64,000 bases of DNA, taken from NCBI GenBank assembly GCA_025617745.1, contig CM046857.1:26444094-26508093 (forward strand), written 5' to 3'. The DNA is from Heliocidaris erythrogramma (lineage: Eukaryota > Echinodermata > Echinoidea > Camarodonta > Echinometridae). This document shows positions 53,159 through 64,000 of this stretch, piece by piece (position 1 is the first letter of the stretch; every line of letters begins with the position of its first letter). Under the pieces are notes generated by a model. It did not search any database and was not told where the DNA came from. It was given only the letters and a program-made list of their open reading frames with translations. Both the position numbers and the translations under genes were made by a program.

Positions 53159-55050
53159 TTGTAATTTTCTCACATTTCTTTTACGATATATTCAATTTAC
53201 TTCAATCCTATCAATTATGATATTGTGACGAAATAAACTTATTGTTAGGATTCCCCCAAACGTAGGAAATAGTGTAATAATAACAATAAATCTTTTTAAT
53301 TCCCACTACGTGTTAATTTTGAAGTCACGTGGTCGCCTTGTCTCAAGTCGGTGAAGTTCACTAATAAACAAAAGAAATTAAAAATGAATAAATGACCTTC
53401 AAACTTGTTATTATGTTAGGCTATCGTAAATTGCAAAGACAAAAGTCCGAATTTTCTTTCAACCTCCGACCTTTCAGCAATATTCATTGTGAAAAGCTGA
53501 ATACCTGATCTGCAAGGCTAAAATGGACAGAAATGCGAAAAATAGACAGTAAATTAAATACCATTTGGGGGCATCCATTAGGGGGATGATGCGGGAGGAG
53601 ATTTGTCATGTTCTTTTCTCATCCTTTCCCCCTCTTCCTTTTCTTCTACCCTTTCTTTTATTGCCATTTTAATGTCCTCATGTCCCCGTAGCTACCCCAT
53701 TGCTTGCATAAATCTTGTCCCTTTATACAATGTTATTCATTTCAAGAGAAATATTAATGTGACAGCAAGGAAGGATGTATAGGTTAATATACTGAAGCGT
53801 CAATAAGAAACAACGATAAAGTAACAATGAATTACACTGTGTCGAAGAGAGATTCAAAACGAGATTAGTAGCTTTCAGGCATACAAGGAAAGAGAAAGAG
53901 ACAGAGACTGAGACAGAGACAGAGACAGAGAGACAGACACACACAAAAAACGACATACAGAGTGAAGGAAAAAGTGAAGCATTTGTTGGAGCAAAATATG
54001 TAGCTGGACCAAGAGAGAAGGAGACAGAAATTGAAACAGGTGTATGTAAAACATTTCAAAAAGTTGGGATCTTAAAAAAAGAGATGGTGACAAGAGAGAG
54101 AGAGCGAGAGAGAGAGAGAAAGAGAGAGAGATATATATATAGAGAGAGAGAGAGAGAGAAAGAAAGAAAGAGGATAATAGAAGAGCAGGAGACAAATACA
54201 GATTCTCTGTACATGGGTCAAAAGGTGATACATTCCACAAAATGATTTGAATTGAGTTTAAAGATTTTTAGTCATTAGTTCATTGCAGTGTTCCCAGATT
54301 ATGAAAAACAGCGAGAAATATGCAGTGAGAATAATAACTTAACTGCATGGGTTAGGAATGCCCTACCCTTCTATTGAAATGTTCTAATAAAAGTCTATTG
54401 ATTGAAAAAAGTACCCCCGCGCTGCCCAGTCAGACGTGACAATCCTTGCTATAATTTGGCTAATGTGTGTCTGTCCGTCCGTTTGTTTGAAAGTGCTTTT
54501 CTCCGTGATTTTCCACTCAATCGAGCTGGGTTTTTTTTAACGTGGTTAAATTGTTCGCAGATTGTTATGAGGGGGTTGTTTGTGGTATTTTGGTCGTATT
54601 ATTCAAAGGTTTTTTTACAATTCGTAACTTTCTTGGCAGGCCCTAAGTAAAGCTTCGAAGTTCCCAGTCATTTCGACCTTTTCGGGTCAGCGAAATTACA
54701 TAGGCATAAGTTTCACGTACGGTACGCTTCCACACCGTGCACCGTCTATTTGAAGCTGTCTAATACACGTAAGGCTATAATATGCTGATGAATGAACCGT
54801 AGCACCGCGTGTACATAGATCTACACACTCGGCATTCAGTCAGTATGTTTCCTTCCACGTCCTTGGTTGTACATGTAACGTTAGATCAAGGAGCTATTGT
54901 AGCTTCATGGTTAGAATTAGATCAAGGAGTTCTCTGTGATAACTCCTTGGTTAGATCAACGCCTTGGTTAGATCTAATCTGAAAATTGTTCAACATGCAG
55001 AAATTGCCGGCGCTAATGCACATCCCGCCTGAGTCTAGAACTACAAGCTA
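53159..55050. other. Unassigned sequence with GA tracts
   Basis: No gene supported. GAGACAGAGAC-type repeats occur at 53886-53945 and GA/TA repeats at 54095-54175; long frames on the minus strand here are low complexity. Confidence 0.4.
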
Positions 55051-55059
55051 GCACCTGAA

Positions 55060-55270
55060 TTTCGGTTTCGATGTCGAATGGGGTGGGGGTTGGGTGGGGG
55101 TATGGGGGTCCATTTCCCTGCATAATTCTCTGACAAGCAAAGAAATCGAAAAAGAAAGAAAAAAAGTGTTTCGTTCTAAGGGGGGTGGGGCACAATTAAT
55201 GCATACTTTTCTCCCAAGGGTGGGGGGGGCGGGCCGGATGTGCCCCCCCCCCCTAAAGCCGCCACTGATC
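55060..55270. mobile_element. Probable hAT-like element, left end unclear
   Basis: G-rich sequence sharing ATAATTCTCTGACAAGCA and GGCCGGATGTGCCC with the element at 55293-55626, ending GCCGCCACTG as a hAT terminus. The left terminus could not be placed. Confidence 0.45.
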
Positions 55271-55292
55271 TAACATACACCTTTCAATATAT

Positions 55293-55626
55293 CAGGGGCG
55301 GATCCAGGATTTAGTATTTAGGGGGGGAGGGGTGGGAGGCACACAAATGCAGGTTTGTCAACCTTTGGAAAAGGTAGACCCGTATTTTATTGGTCTTGCG
55401 AGCACCTCCAAAATTCGCGCAGTGTGGGTGTGGAGGGGGTTATGGGGGTCCAGTTCCCCTTCATAATTCTCTGACTAGCAAAAAGAAAAAAGAAAAAAAA
55501 AGTTCATTCTAAAAGGGTGGCACAATCAACAAAAGGGCGGATCCTTTATGGTCAAAATGCATACTTTTCTTCCGAAAGGGGGGGGGGGGCACGGGCCGGA
55601 AGTGCCCGCCCCTGGATCCGCCAATG
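55293..55626. mobile_element. hAT MITE with perfect 8-base TSD
   Basis: A 334-base element from CAGGGGCGGATCCAGG to GGATCCGCCAATG, flanked by CAATATAT (55285-55292, 55627-55634). It contains G-runs and A-rich stretches but no ORF. It is the reference copy for the CAGGGGCGGATCCAGG family in this window. Confidence 0.85.
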
Positions 55627-57032
55627 CAATATATTGTTATTTATTTGAATGGAAACTGAATATTGTATTCTAATAAGTCAAGATACCCATATAACATTTA
55701 AAAGATGCAAGAGTTCCATAACATATACATTTTCAGTGTATGATCTAAGATTTTTATCAATTCCTTCAATGCATAACTACTTAACCTACCAGGGAAAAAT
55801 ATCAGAAACCTAAACATGCCAGTGGAAGCCCTACAAATCTTATCACTTTTCGTCACAGCAGCTAACCACCCCCACCCCCCCCCCCCTCTCTCTCTCTCTC
55901 TCTCCTGCGCGTGTCTATTTTTTTTTCTCTCACTCTCATTTTCCCCACTGTCTGTATCTCTCTCTATCATTTTCCCACTGGCTATGAGTCTTTCTCTCAT
56001 TTTTCCCACTGGCTGTTTCTCACTCTCTCATATTTTCACTGTCTCTCTCTCTCTCTTTCTCTCTCATTTTCCACTATATGCCTCTCTCTCTCTCACTCAT
56101 TTCCCCACCACTGTTTCCCACTGTATACAATACAATACATTTTTTCCCATTCTATAGTTAGATTTTGATTTCACTCCACAATGATATTCAAGTTCTTCCT
56201 CCAGTTTTACCCCTAACGCTAATTAAACTAAACATCCTATCTGTAAGAGAAGTCTGCTATGAATCAATTGTTCAAATATTTTCTCCTCAATAAGCTAAAT
56301 TGCCTTTCAGTGTGAATGGGTACTTGGGCTGTACATAGGAGAAGACCACCCCCCCCCCCCCCCCCCATGGTGCCAAGGGTAATTCTTGCTAGTCATAATA
56401 ATTTTAACAATGGAAGAAAGCTTTAATCAAAGAAAAAAATATTTCATTTGTGACGTCGCGCTATTTTCTTTCTCGCTTTACAATCTTTTTGTCTCTCTGA
56501 CTGTACCAAGCGATCTAACGGAGGGGTGTAGGAAGAATAACGTGTGTACTAAACTGGTAGCTGCTGTGTAAGAAACACGGTCTGGATGCCATAAATCTTT
56601 CCGATTGTCTAAAGGGGTGCAGTGATTTGGGGTTACCGGTGGCGTCAAGTGCACATAAGGAACGTACAACGCCTATTATTTGCTTGATGTGTCTCTCGCC
56701 TGGATCAATTTCTAGAGGGTCGACAGCAGCACTGTCTGGTAGTGACCTAAAAACGTTTCTTGCTTATATTATAACACAATTAAATTGATCTCGTTTCGAA
56801 ACAGTTTTCTCGACAAAAGCGGCAAGCAAAGGATTACCCAATATATGAATTTGTAAATTCGTCTCCAGTTTCCGCTATCTTATCTCTTCACTTATCAATC
56901 AGCACGAAATATTATTACTCTTTCTACCTGCGCAATTTCAGGAGTGGAATTAAAAGGTTGTAAGGTGTGACGCCATTTTCAATTTCCCGCTGGGGGCTCT
57001 TGTAAGAGTTGTCGTCTGCGCCGCACACCAAC
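55627..57032. other. Sequence upstream of signal-peptide exon
   Basis: Contains CT tracts (55885-56110) and a C-run (56348-56368). The last 100 bases before the exon are moderately GC-rich and probably 5' UTR and promoter-proximal. No TATA box or other motif is convincing. Confidence 0.4.
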
Positions 57033-57096
57033 ATGGTAGAGATGAGATTGATTTTAGTGATATTGTGCTTCCTAGTACCACTAGTTCTATCACAAG
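57033..57096 (+). CDS. Probable first coding exon: signal peptide
   Basis: Starts at an ATG in good context (ACCAACATGG) and encodes MVEMRLILVILCFLVPLVL followed by SQ and a split Gly codon: a short charged start, a hydrophobic core of about 14 residues and a plausible cleavage site near LSQ. It is followed by a consensus donor, AAG then GTGAGA, leaving phase 1, the same phase used by EGF exons. It is probably the first exon of another secreted or membrane protein on the + strand, perhaps a relative of the upstream EGF gene. No second exon was found in the remaining 7 kb, so the identity is unknown. Confidence 0.6.
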
Positions 57097-60029
57097 GTGA
57101 GAATGTCTTGTTATTGTAGCTGCTTGGCAGCTTATTGATGTATTCACATAACTAATGAGGATGTAGAAGTTCGATTCAGTGTATGTCGTACTACGGGCAT
57201 GAGCCTCAGGATAACATTTGCAGCTCACGGATTACATAATTACATACATAATTAATTATAAAAAGATGTTGGGGTCATCACAAAGAACATTTACCAATGG
57301 CCATATATGGAGTGATTCTGTTATAATTATTTTAGTAACATCTAAAATACAATAATTTATGATGCCGGTAAGCAGGTAAGTGACAAATGCATAGAAACTC
57401 TCAGTGGTTATCTGGTCATGTGATAATTATGCAACTAAAGGGGTAAAGATGTATATGCATAATCATAGAAATCAAATAAAGTTTATACATGTGAACACTT
57501 TAACTCTCATTTCTATTTCTATGACCCATTTTTCACTCTAGACAGTCTTGCATTTCTAGTTGACTTTAGAATTATTATATATATATAAGTTCAATGAGGA
57601 ATGTGCTATTAAAGAACTATATAAAAGTTAAATGAGACATGTTCTGAACGTATTTATAAGGTATTTTGGGAAATGATGTATATTGCTTTATGGCATGGTT
57701 AGTATTGTTAGGACTTTAATTGTCTAACGTTGCACCACACGAAAACAATATACTTGTTGCTTACACGTTGTTAGGATTTACTGTCATGAAATGTTTAGGA
57801 AAAGTCTCGAGCTTCATATACACGAAAGGGTTTACAATCAGAAATTCATTTACGATATGACTTTTTTAATGCATTTTAATCAAAGTTTGAAAATCAAATT
57901 GAAATAGGAAAAGATGTAAGTAAAGCCTAAACGAAAGAGAGTGGTTGGGACGGAAAGAAGGAGAGAGAGAAAGTGACGGAAGGAGAAACTAGAATGAAAA
58001 TGAGTCAGAAGGAATTTGCACCTTATAGGTAATATCCTCAATGAGTACTTGTTGTCCAACGGGTAATCGTCCGCGGATAGTAATTGTCTGGGTGATGATT
58101 ATCCTAGATTGGTAGTTGTGAGGATAATAGAAGTGTGAGAAGTTAGTCCATGGAGGGTTAAGTGATCTGGATAGGACTGAAAGCCCATTCTAAACTAAAC
58201 GGGGGATAGAGAGACAATGCAAGAGATAGGGGACAGCAAGAGTAAGAGAGCGGGAAGGGGTATGAGGGGGTGTGCTAAATAAAGTGAGAGTCAGACTGTC
58301 AGAGAGAGTGGGAACGAGAGAAGTATATAGAAAGAGAGGGTAAATATAGCGAGAGCCAGAGAGAAGATGCAGCGAGAGAGAGAGGAGAGCGAGGGGGGGG
58401 GAGGGGGAGAACCAGTCAGGGAAGGTGAATTAAATTTAGATCGAGACTAAATTTGGCACCCTTCACAGTCTCATCCACATTATCTCTTTCGAGATGAAAA
58501 TAGTCTAAGCCACATCCGCGGTTTTTTTATCAATATTTGGATTAGTTGAGGTTGACAGAGAACAATGATCTGTGATTCAGTGGTTTCGCAATATTTTTCG
58601 CTATTCTTTTTATAGAAATTAGAAATGCGTATGATTTAGTCAACTATTGAGGATGAATGTTAGGAGGTTGTATGGTTCATTGGTTGTCTGGTTATAGCAT
58701 CGAATGGGCATGATGGAGGAGATAATTATCCTGGGTCAAGTCAGTACGCTAGGGCCAGTGGGGAAGGCATTTCAAATAACGGTAGCTCTTAATCCCATGG
58801 TTAAGAATGAAAGCAGTAGGTCCTCTGGTGAAAGCTTGCAAACAAATAGTACTTATTTAACAAGCACTTCTGTAATCAAATCAATGGATAGAAATTATCA
58901 AGAGACCATGCTCCAAAAACGTTTGGAGAAGAAGTACAAGAATCAAAAATAAGATAGAGGCATCACTGTTTATGACGGCAACACACAAGTATTTTGACCA
59001 TCACCATTCCTAACATGATTCCATCCCATCCCCTTAAATCAAAAAGATAAAACGTAATATCGAACCTACTGAATAATAATAATTCACTGGTATGTTGTGA
59101 CTTTAATGTTTCATCTTTGAGAATGACTGCGGGGCATTCTTATTTATTCGCTTCCGTCTTCGATCTTACCATTTTATAGTATTGATAAAGGCATCTGACG
59201 TGTGCATGTTTAGTATTTCCTTATCTCGAGTGACGTCTTTTCACTGGTCTTCATTGTTACGCTCAACATGAGCATGATGAATATGGAAGGCTGAAAAGGC
59301 GTTTGTCATATATAAGCACGCTGATGTTGTGAACACTGTGTGTAGGTTGAATAGGCCGACTTTGAATATGGCAGGATATGAAATACACATCCTTAGAAGT
59401 ATACACGTCAGCCTCAAACCATTATACATGTTGAAAAGGGGGGTGGTGGTTTCATGCCAATTTCATGCAAACAATATGATTTGCTTGAGTACTAAAAAAA
59501 AAAATCAGTATCTGTTTCTTATTCAAGTTCTAAGTCCTCTGCCAAAAAATGAAATTAAAGAGGGGATTATGACATTGATGATTAAATGATGATGATGATG
59601 ATGATGACGGTGATGATGATGATGATATCGGTAATGATTGAAATGATAGAAAGGACATTGTGAAAAAGACTGAAGAGTTGACACAGAAATGTTACCTTGT
59701 ACATTCAGATAGTAACATCGTTTTGATTTTGGCTTTAAATGAGTAAAGGGCACAACAGGATTTAATGAATTCTGGGAGAAAATTCTATATATAGGTCTGG
59801 ACCATGGTGTCTTATTGATCTATGGGCAATCAGTAAATTTGGGTTGACTAGATGAAAATTGGAGGAATTGCGAGTGGGGTAGGAGTGAATAGTGTTAATT
59901 TTAAAGTATAAAAGTTTTGAAATGAAAGAGGGAGCAAGTCATTTAGATACTTAAATATAAACAGTAAACTTTGTAGTGAATCGATGTCGAATACTGTAAG
60001 AGTTTCAGTTGGTAAAATATTGGTCTGAT
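57097..60029 (+). other. Probable first intron, unassigned
   Basis: Mostly AT-rich. It contains GA-rich tracts (57955-57975, 58200-58410) and a GAT repeat (59583-59632). No further exon is recognised. Confidence 0.45.
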
Positions 60030-60032
60030 GTG

Positions 60033-60190
60033 CAGGCGCGGATCCAGGATTTCTTAGGGGGGGGGGGCCCTAATTTTAAATCATGTGAGCTACATATTGC
60101 TACAATAATGGTGACAAATGGCGTATCTGACGCTCGATCTTGGTAGGGGGGGGGGGGGGGGTGCAAAAGCATATAAAGGGCTTTCACTCC
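60033..60190. mobile_element. Partial hAT-like element
   Basis: Begins CAGGCGCGGATCCAGG followed by G-runs at 60056-60067 and 60147-60161, resembling the left end of the family at 55293. No matching right end was found. Confidence 0.45.
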
Positions 60191-60379
60191 CGCCGGAAGA
60201 ACATATCTGAAAAGTCTGAAATGGCATATACTGTAACTCAAATTTCAAAAGGAACAGCGCTAATATTTTTTGTGCAAACCAGTCATTAATTGTCGCACGA
60301 GATAATAAAGACAATATCGGACACGGTAATGGTATGATTAAAAAATAGACTTTATTGATATGCTCTATATGCATGATAT

Positions 60380-61409
60380 CAGGGGCGGATTTAGCTTTTT
60401 TCCAAGGGGGGGTGACCCAACGACGATGCGGAGCATCGTCCACAAGCCGCAAAGCGGCGATATCCGCGAGCCGCTTAGCGGCGAGCCAATTCTTTTTTGC
60501 TCTTTTGAACCCCCGTAAGTGATGTTTTCCTCGCATTTACTAACGCAATGGAGACCATAAAAAGCTGCGAAGCGGCGATGTTCGCGAGCCGCGTAGTGGC
60601 GAGCCGATTTTTTTTGGCTATTTTGAACCCCCGTAAGTGATGTTTTCCTGGCATCTACTAACGCAATGCAGACCATAAAAAGCCGCGAAGCGGCGATGTC
60701 CGCGAGCCGCGTAGTGGCGAGCCGATTTTTTTTTGCTATTTTGAACCCCCGTAAGTGATGTTTTCCTGGCATCTACTAACGCAATGCAGACCATAAAAGC
60801 CGCGAAACGGCGAGCCGATTTTTTTTTTGCTATTTTGAACCCCCGAAAGTGATGTTTTCCTGGCATCTACTAACGCTATGGAGACCATAAAAAGCCGCGA
60901 GCCGCATAGCGTCGAGCCGATCTTTTTTGCTATTTTGAACCCCCGTAAGTCATGTTTTCCTGGCATCTACTAACGCTATGGAGAACATAAAAAGCCACGA
61001 GCCGCATAGCTACGAGCCGATTTTTTTGCTATTTTGAACCCCCGTAAGTGATGTTTTCCTGGCATCTACTAACGCAATGGAGACCATAAAAAGCCGCGAA
61101 GCGGCGATGTCCGCGAGCCGCGTAGTGGCGAGCCGATTTTTTTTTGCTATTTTGAACCCCCGTAAGTGATGTTTTCCTGGCATCTACTAACGCAATGGAG
61201 ACCATAAAAGCCGCGAAGCGGCGAGCCGATTTTTTTTTTCTATTTTGAACCCCCGAAAGTGATGTTTTCCTGGCATCTACTAACGCAATGAAGACCATAA
61301 AAAAGCAGTCCATGATAACGTATGGGTCTGGACATATGATGGCGTTTTTCTGTGCACATTAAATTTTTACTTGGCAGCCCAAAGGGGGGGGGGGGGGGTT
61401 AAACCCCTG
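60380..61409. mobile_element. hAT-like element containing a minisatellite
   Basis: Starts CAGGGGCGGATTTAGC and ends TTAAACCCCTG, with GATAT on both sides and G-runs near each end. Most of its interior is the tandem array at 60440-61310. Ends and G-runs match the CAGGGGCGGATCCAGG family, but the target duplication is imperfect. Confidence 0.55.
60440..61310. repeat. 95/118-base minisatellite with hairpin-forming units
   Basis: Eight units marked by GACCATAAAAAGCCGCG at 60553, 60673, 60789, 60884, 60979, 61081, 61199 and 61294. Spacings are 120, 116, 95, 95, 102, 118 and 95 bases. The longer form has an extra GATGTCCGCGAGCCGCG segment. Each unit contains the inverted sequence CCGCGAAGCGG. Minus-strand frames through it repeat one peptide but are broken by variable T-runs. 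Confidence 0.85.
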
Positions 61410-62151
61410 GATATCTATAAAGGAAATAGCACCTGAAATTGCATCATGTGCACTGTAAGTTCCAAACGCTTTGTTTCATACAGTAAAAGTACGAAAAAGT
61501 TCCACAAGCTGGTATGCATACTATTACACAAGATGTAATAAAACAATAAGTGTAATTATAATGATACACTTACATGCCAAAGCATGATCATTATTGCGTT
61601 TCTTTGTGCCTGTAAAAGAATAATACTGATATATAATATCCATGCAAATTTTTACTGTTAACATGAATATTTTGAAGAAATGTTAAAATTTGATTTTCCA
61701 CTATATTGTTGAAAATAGGTGGAAATATCATCAACAGTATCTAAACGTCTTAAGGATAACCGTTGACATGATTAAAACCAAAAGTGGTTAGCTTGTACAT
61801 ATTTGTATTACTGTATAAAAGGTTAAACAAATGTTAAAAAAGAAGAGAGTATTCCAGTATTCCACAAGAATGGCAAGGCGTTTCACTAAGAAAAATCGCA
61901 CCTGAAATTGCATCATTTGCACTATAAGTTCCAAACACTTTCTTTCATACAAGTACAAAAAAAGTTCTACTGGCTAGTATGCTGTATGCATACTATTTCA
62001 TAAGAGATATGACGTTCACACTTGATTTGATACGCTTTTATTGAACGATGTTCAAGATGACAGCTAATAGCTGATACATGATGAATTATAAAAGCATAAT
62101 TCAAATATACATAGGACAAGAATGATAAAAGATACACAGCAAAAGCAATAG
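61410..62151. other. Unassigned sequence
   Basis: AT-rich. CACCTGAAATTGCATCAT and the following bases occur twice (61430 and 61900), indicating a local direct duplication. No gene is seen. Confidence 0.45.
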
Positions 62152-62309
62152 GCCTTCTAATCCAGCCAAAAGTGGGAGTTATAAACTGAGGCAGACTCAG
62201 AGAACCCTAGATCGAGTCTGAGTCACGTCTTTTAGATGGTGATATTAAAGGTCGGTCCCAGACGTAAATAATCATATCTGATTGATACACGTCTGTAAAA
62301 AAACCAATT
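62152..62309 (+). mobile_element. 7SL-like SINE, copy 2 (5' truncated)
   Basis: Starts within the 7SL-like head (CTAATCCAGC) and continues AACTGAGGCAGACTCAG, ATCGAGTCTGAGTCACG, then the same body as copy 1 (AAAGGTCGGTCCCAGACG, ATCTGATTGATACACGTC). It ends in an A-rich tail near 62309. Confidence 0.7.
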
Positions 62310-62515
62310 CAACATTTCAAATAGATAAATAAACAATGTGAGGTCATTCAACTGCATCAAACGACTAGGAAGACAATGTGATTAAATTTTGAAGTAGGTC
62401 AAAACTGAAGGGTCACAGAGGCCAAGTTATTATGAAATTACATCGCGATATCTTTAAAGGGCGGAGGCATAATAGGCAGTCGCATTTATCTTGTTGATAT
62501 ATAGATACAAAGAAC
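62310..62515. other. Short unassigned spacer
   Basis: No feature recognised. Confidence 0.4.
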
Positions 62516-62600
62516 TAGGCGTTGTGGCGTGCGCCTGTAATCCAGCAAATAGTGATGGTTATAAACAGATTCGACTCGGAGGACATTGTGCCAGGGAAAA
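62516..62600 (+). mobile_element. 7SL-like SINE, copy 3 (head only)
   Basis: GGCGTTGTGGCGTGCGCC, then TGTAATCCAGC and a diverged continuation with GGTTATAAACAGATTCGAC. It matches the first 70-80 bases of copy 1. The body is absent. Confidence 0.65.
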
Positions 62601-64000
62601 AATTACACGAGGGCTCAAGGCAATTCACCCCCCCCCCCCCCAATATAAACAAAGAAATAGCCCTCGCAAGTTGCAAAAGAGCCCCATAAATTGCTATTAG
62701 GTTCAATACAAAATGGCATTTGGAATGAAAAGAAGTACGAAAAATAGCCCTGATACAGAAAATATTATTTTTGTCCCTGACTCCCTGCTTTGTACCCTTT
62801 TAATTCTTTTGAAATCTTTTCAGTAATTCAGTCAAATCAAACAAAATATAGACACAATATTTATCAAACCCACCCAATGAATAGACAACATCCTACAGAA
62901 AATAAAGAAGTAAAAAAAAGTTGCAAATCCAAACCAATGTTCGATGTGATAAACATTCGATTGCATCCCTGCCCCCCCCCCCCTTTTTTTTTGTTCTTCC
63001 TCTGTTTTATCACTTTTCTCTCAGACTCCTTTTCTTTCTTTCTTTCTTTCTTTTTTTTTCATTTCCCTTTCCTTTCTCTCTCTCTCTCTCACCCATCTGC
63101 ACCAGCGTACCTTGTTCGAGGGAAAACCCGATCTTCCATTCTTCTCCCCTTTTCTTTCCTTTCTCTTTATTTTATTTCCTTCTCTCTCTTTTCTTTCGAC
63201 CCCTTTCCCGTCTCTCTCTCTATCGTTTTGGTGGGGTTGGGGGGGGGGGGTGGGGGGAAAAGGCCCGATTTTGTCCCCTTATAGAAATATCTTTATTAAA
63301 TATTGCTTTTGACTTTGAAATACTTTGCAACACATTAATAAGAACAAAATACTGCACATAATAGAAATAACAAACAAACAATTTTAATTATTCAGCACAT
63401 AATATAGCAAAACTAGTTTACAGCAAAATTATGTTCACCCATCTGTTATCAAATGAAATTAAATTGTTATTCTTAAATTTTAACATATAGATATTCAGAA
63501 TGGTAATGCCTTTGATAAGCATTTAAATTACTTTATTGATAGTAAGCTTCTTTTTTTTTTCATTTCCAGGAATCTTACATCCCTTCTGATCTTTTCTTTT
63601 CTTATTCCTCCGCGTTTCCTTCCCTTTATATCCTCTTTTTTCTTTCCCTTTCACCCTGCTCTGTTTTTTTCTTTTTTTTCTTGGAGATGGGGAGATGAGA
63701 CAACGTGGGAGCAAGGCCCTCTCGGCCTCCTGCCTCCTTCCCCCTTCCCCTTTTCCTTCTCCCGCTTTTTTCCCCTTTCTCTCATCTATCCCTTTTCCTT
63801 CCTTCTCCCTTTTTTATGGAGGGGGGGGGTGCGGGTGGAACCGTGGAAGGCCCTTTTGGCCCCCGGCATCCTTCTTCCCATTTTCATTTTGTCTTCCTAT
63901 TTTTTTCCTTTTCTCTCCTCTCCCCCTTTCCCCTCCTTTCCTTCTCTCTTTCCCTCTTTGTTCTTTCTAATTTCCTTCCTGCTCGCTCTCTTCCTCTCTC
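62601..64000. other. Low-complexity end of window
   Basis: C-run at 62628-62641, C/T-rich tracts (62970-63225, 63550-63670, 63720-64000) and G-runs (63240-63250, 63822-63830). Two similar modules (G-run followed by CCCGATTTTGTCC or GGCCCTTTTGGCC-like sequence) are seen. No gene is supported. Confidence 0.45.

Noticed and set aside
58704-58952. 82-codon open frame downstream of the signal-peptide exon
   Set aside because: No acceptor in the right phase, no cysteine pattern or other domain; not convincing as exon 2.
60440-61310. CRISPR-like array
   Set aside because: Units are 95-118 bases of full-length repeat with no unique spacers, in an animal genome.
60365-61313. Minus-strand frames encoding a repeated peptide (MPGKHHLRGFK)
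   Set aside because: They arise from a minisatellite whose unit lengths and T-runs break the frame; no start context, splice signals or domain is seen.

Overview
This is eukaryotic, animal DNA, most probably from an echinoderm and I think a sea urchin. The evidence is split genes with consensus GT/AG splice sites, many long G or C homopolymers, tRNA-derived SINEs, DIRS, CR1-like and Tx1-like retrotransposons, and a region resembling the sea urchin TU foldback elements. The organism call is an inference from overall character, not from a marker gene.

The only gene I can support in the left 26 kb is on the + strand. Twelve exons (944 to 26205) each encode one complete six-cysteine EGF-like domain. 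Every exon is a multiple of three (114, 117 or 126 bases) and starts and ends in phase 1, so all splice in frame into a secreted or membrane protein built of EGF repeats (Notch, fibropellin or uEGF-like architecture; exact identity unknown). The exons fall into types A (five copies), B (two), C (three), D and E (one each). Introns as well as exons are repeated, so the array grew by tandem genomic duplication of an ancestral A-B-C block. Two blocks share one deletion that removed B, and another block lost C. Each A exon is preceded by the same leader and a long polypyrimidine tract.

The introns record mobile-element traffic that the paralogous introns date by serving as empty sites: a 634-base element with a 10-base target duplication (1631-2264), a 5.3-kb Tx1/L1-like LINE (5925-11186) carrying two nested elements, and a 3.46-kb element whose ends match the RAG recombination heptamer CACAGTG with a 5-base GC-rich duplication (13514-16977), as in Transib. 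Between exons D and E lie a tRNA-SINE, a decayed DIRS element (22255-24476) and an Alu-like, 7SL-headed SINE inserted in it.

From 26.9 to 35.4 kb the sequence is a graveyard of minus-strand CR1/L2-like LINE fragments, partly duplicated in tandem and invaded by MITEs, two of them saturated with short motifs (CGTACGAT-like and TACGCA-like). From 38.5 to 44 kb a 2.24-kb unit containing a Mutator-like element with long inverted repeats is tandemly duplicated. From 43.8 to 47.7 kb degenerate 15-16-base repeats occur in opposite orientations around a pyrimidine-rich core, resembling a TU foldback element. The rest (48-64 kb) is mostly unrecognised non-coding sequence with hAT-type MITEs, a tRNA-like sequence at 53087, a 95/118-base minisatellite at 60.4-61.3 kb and more 7SL-like SINE pieces. 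One probable first coding exon, a signal peptide ending in phase 1, lies at 57033-57096 and marks the start of another secreted-protein gene on the + strand.
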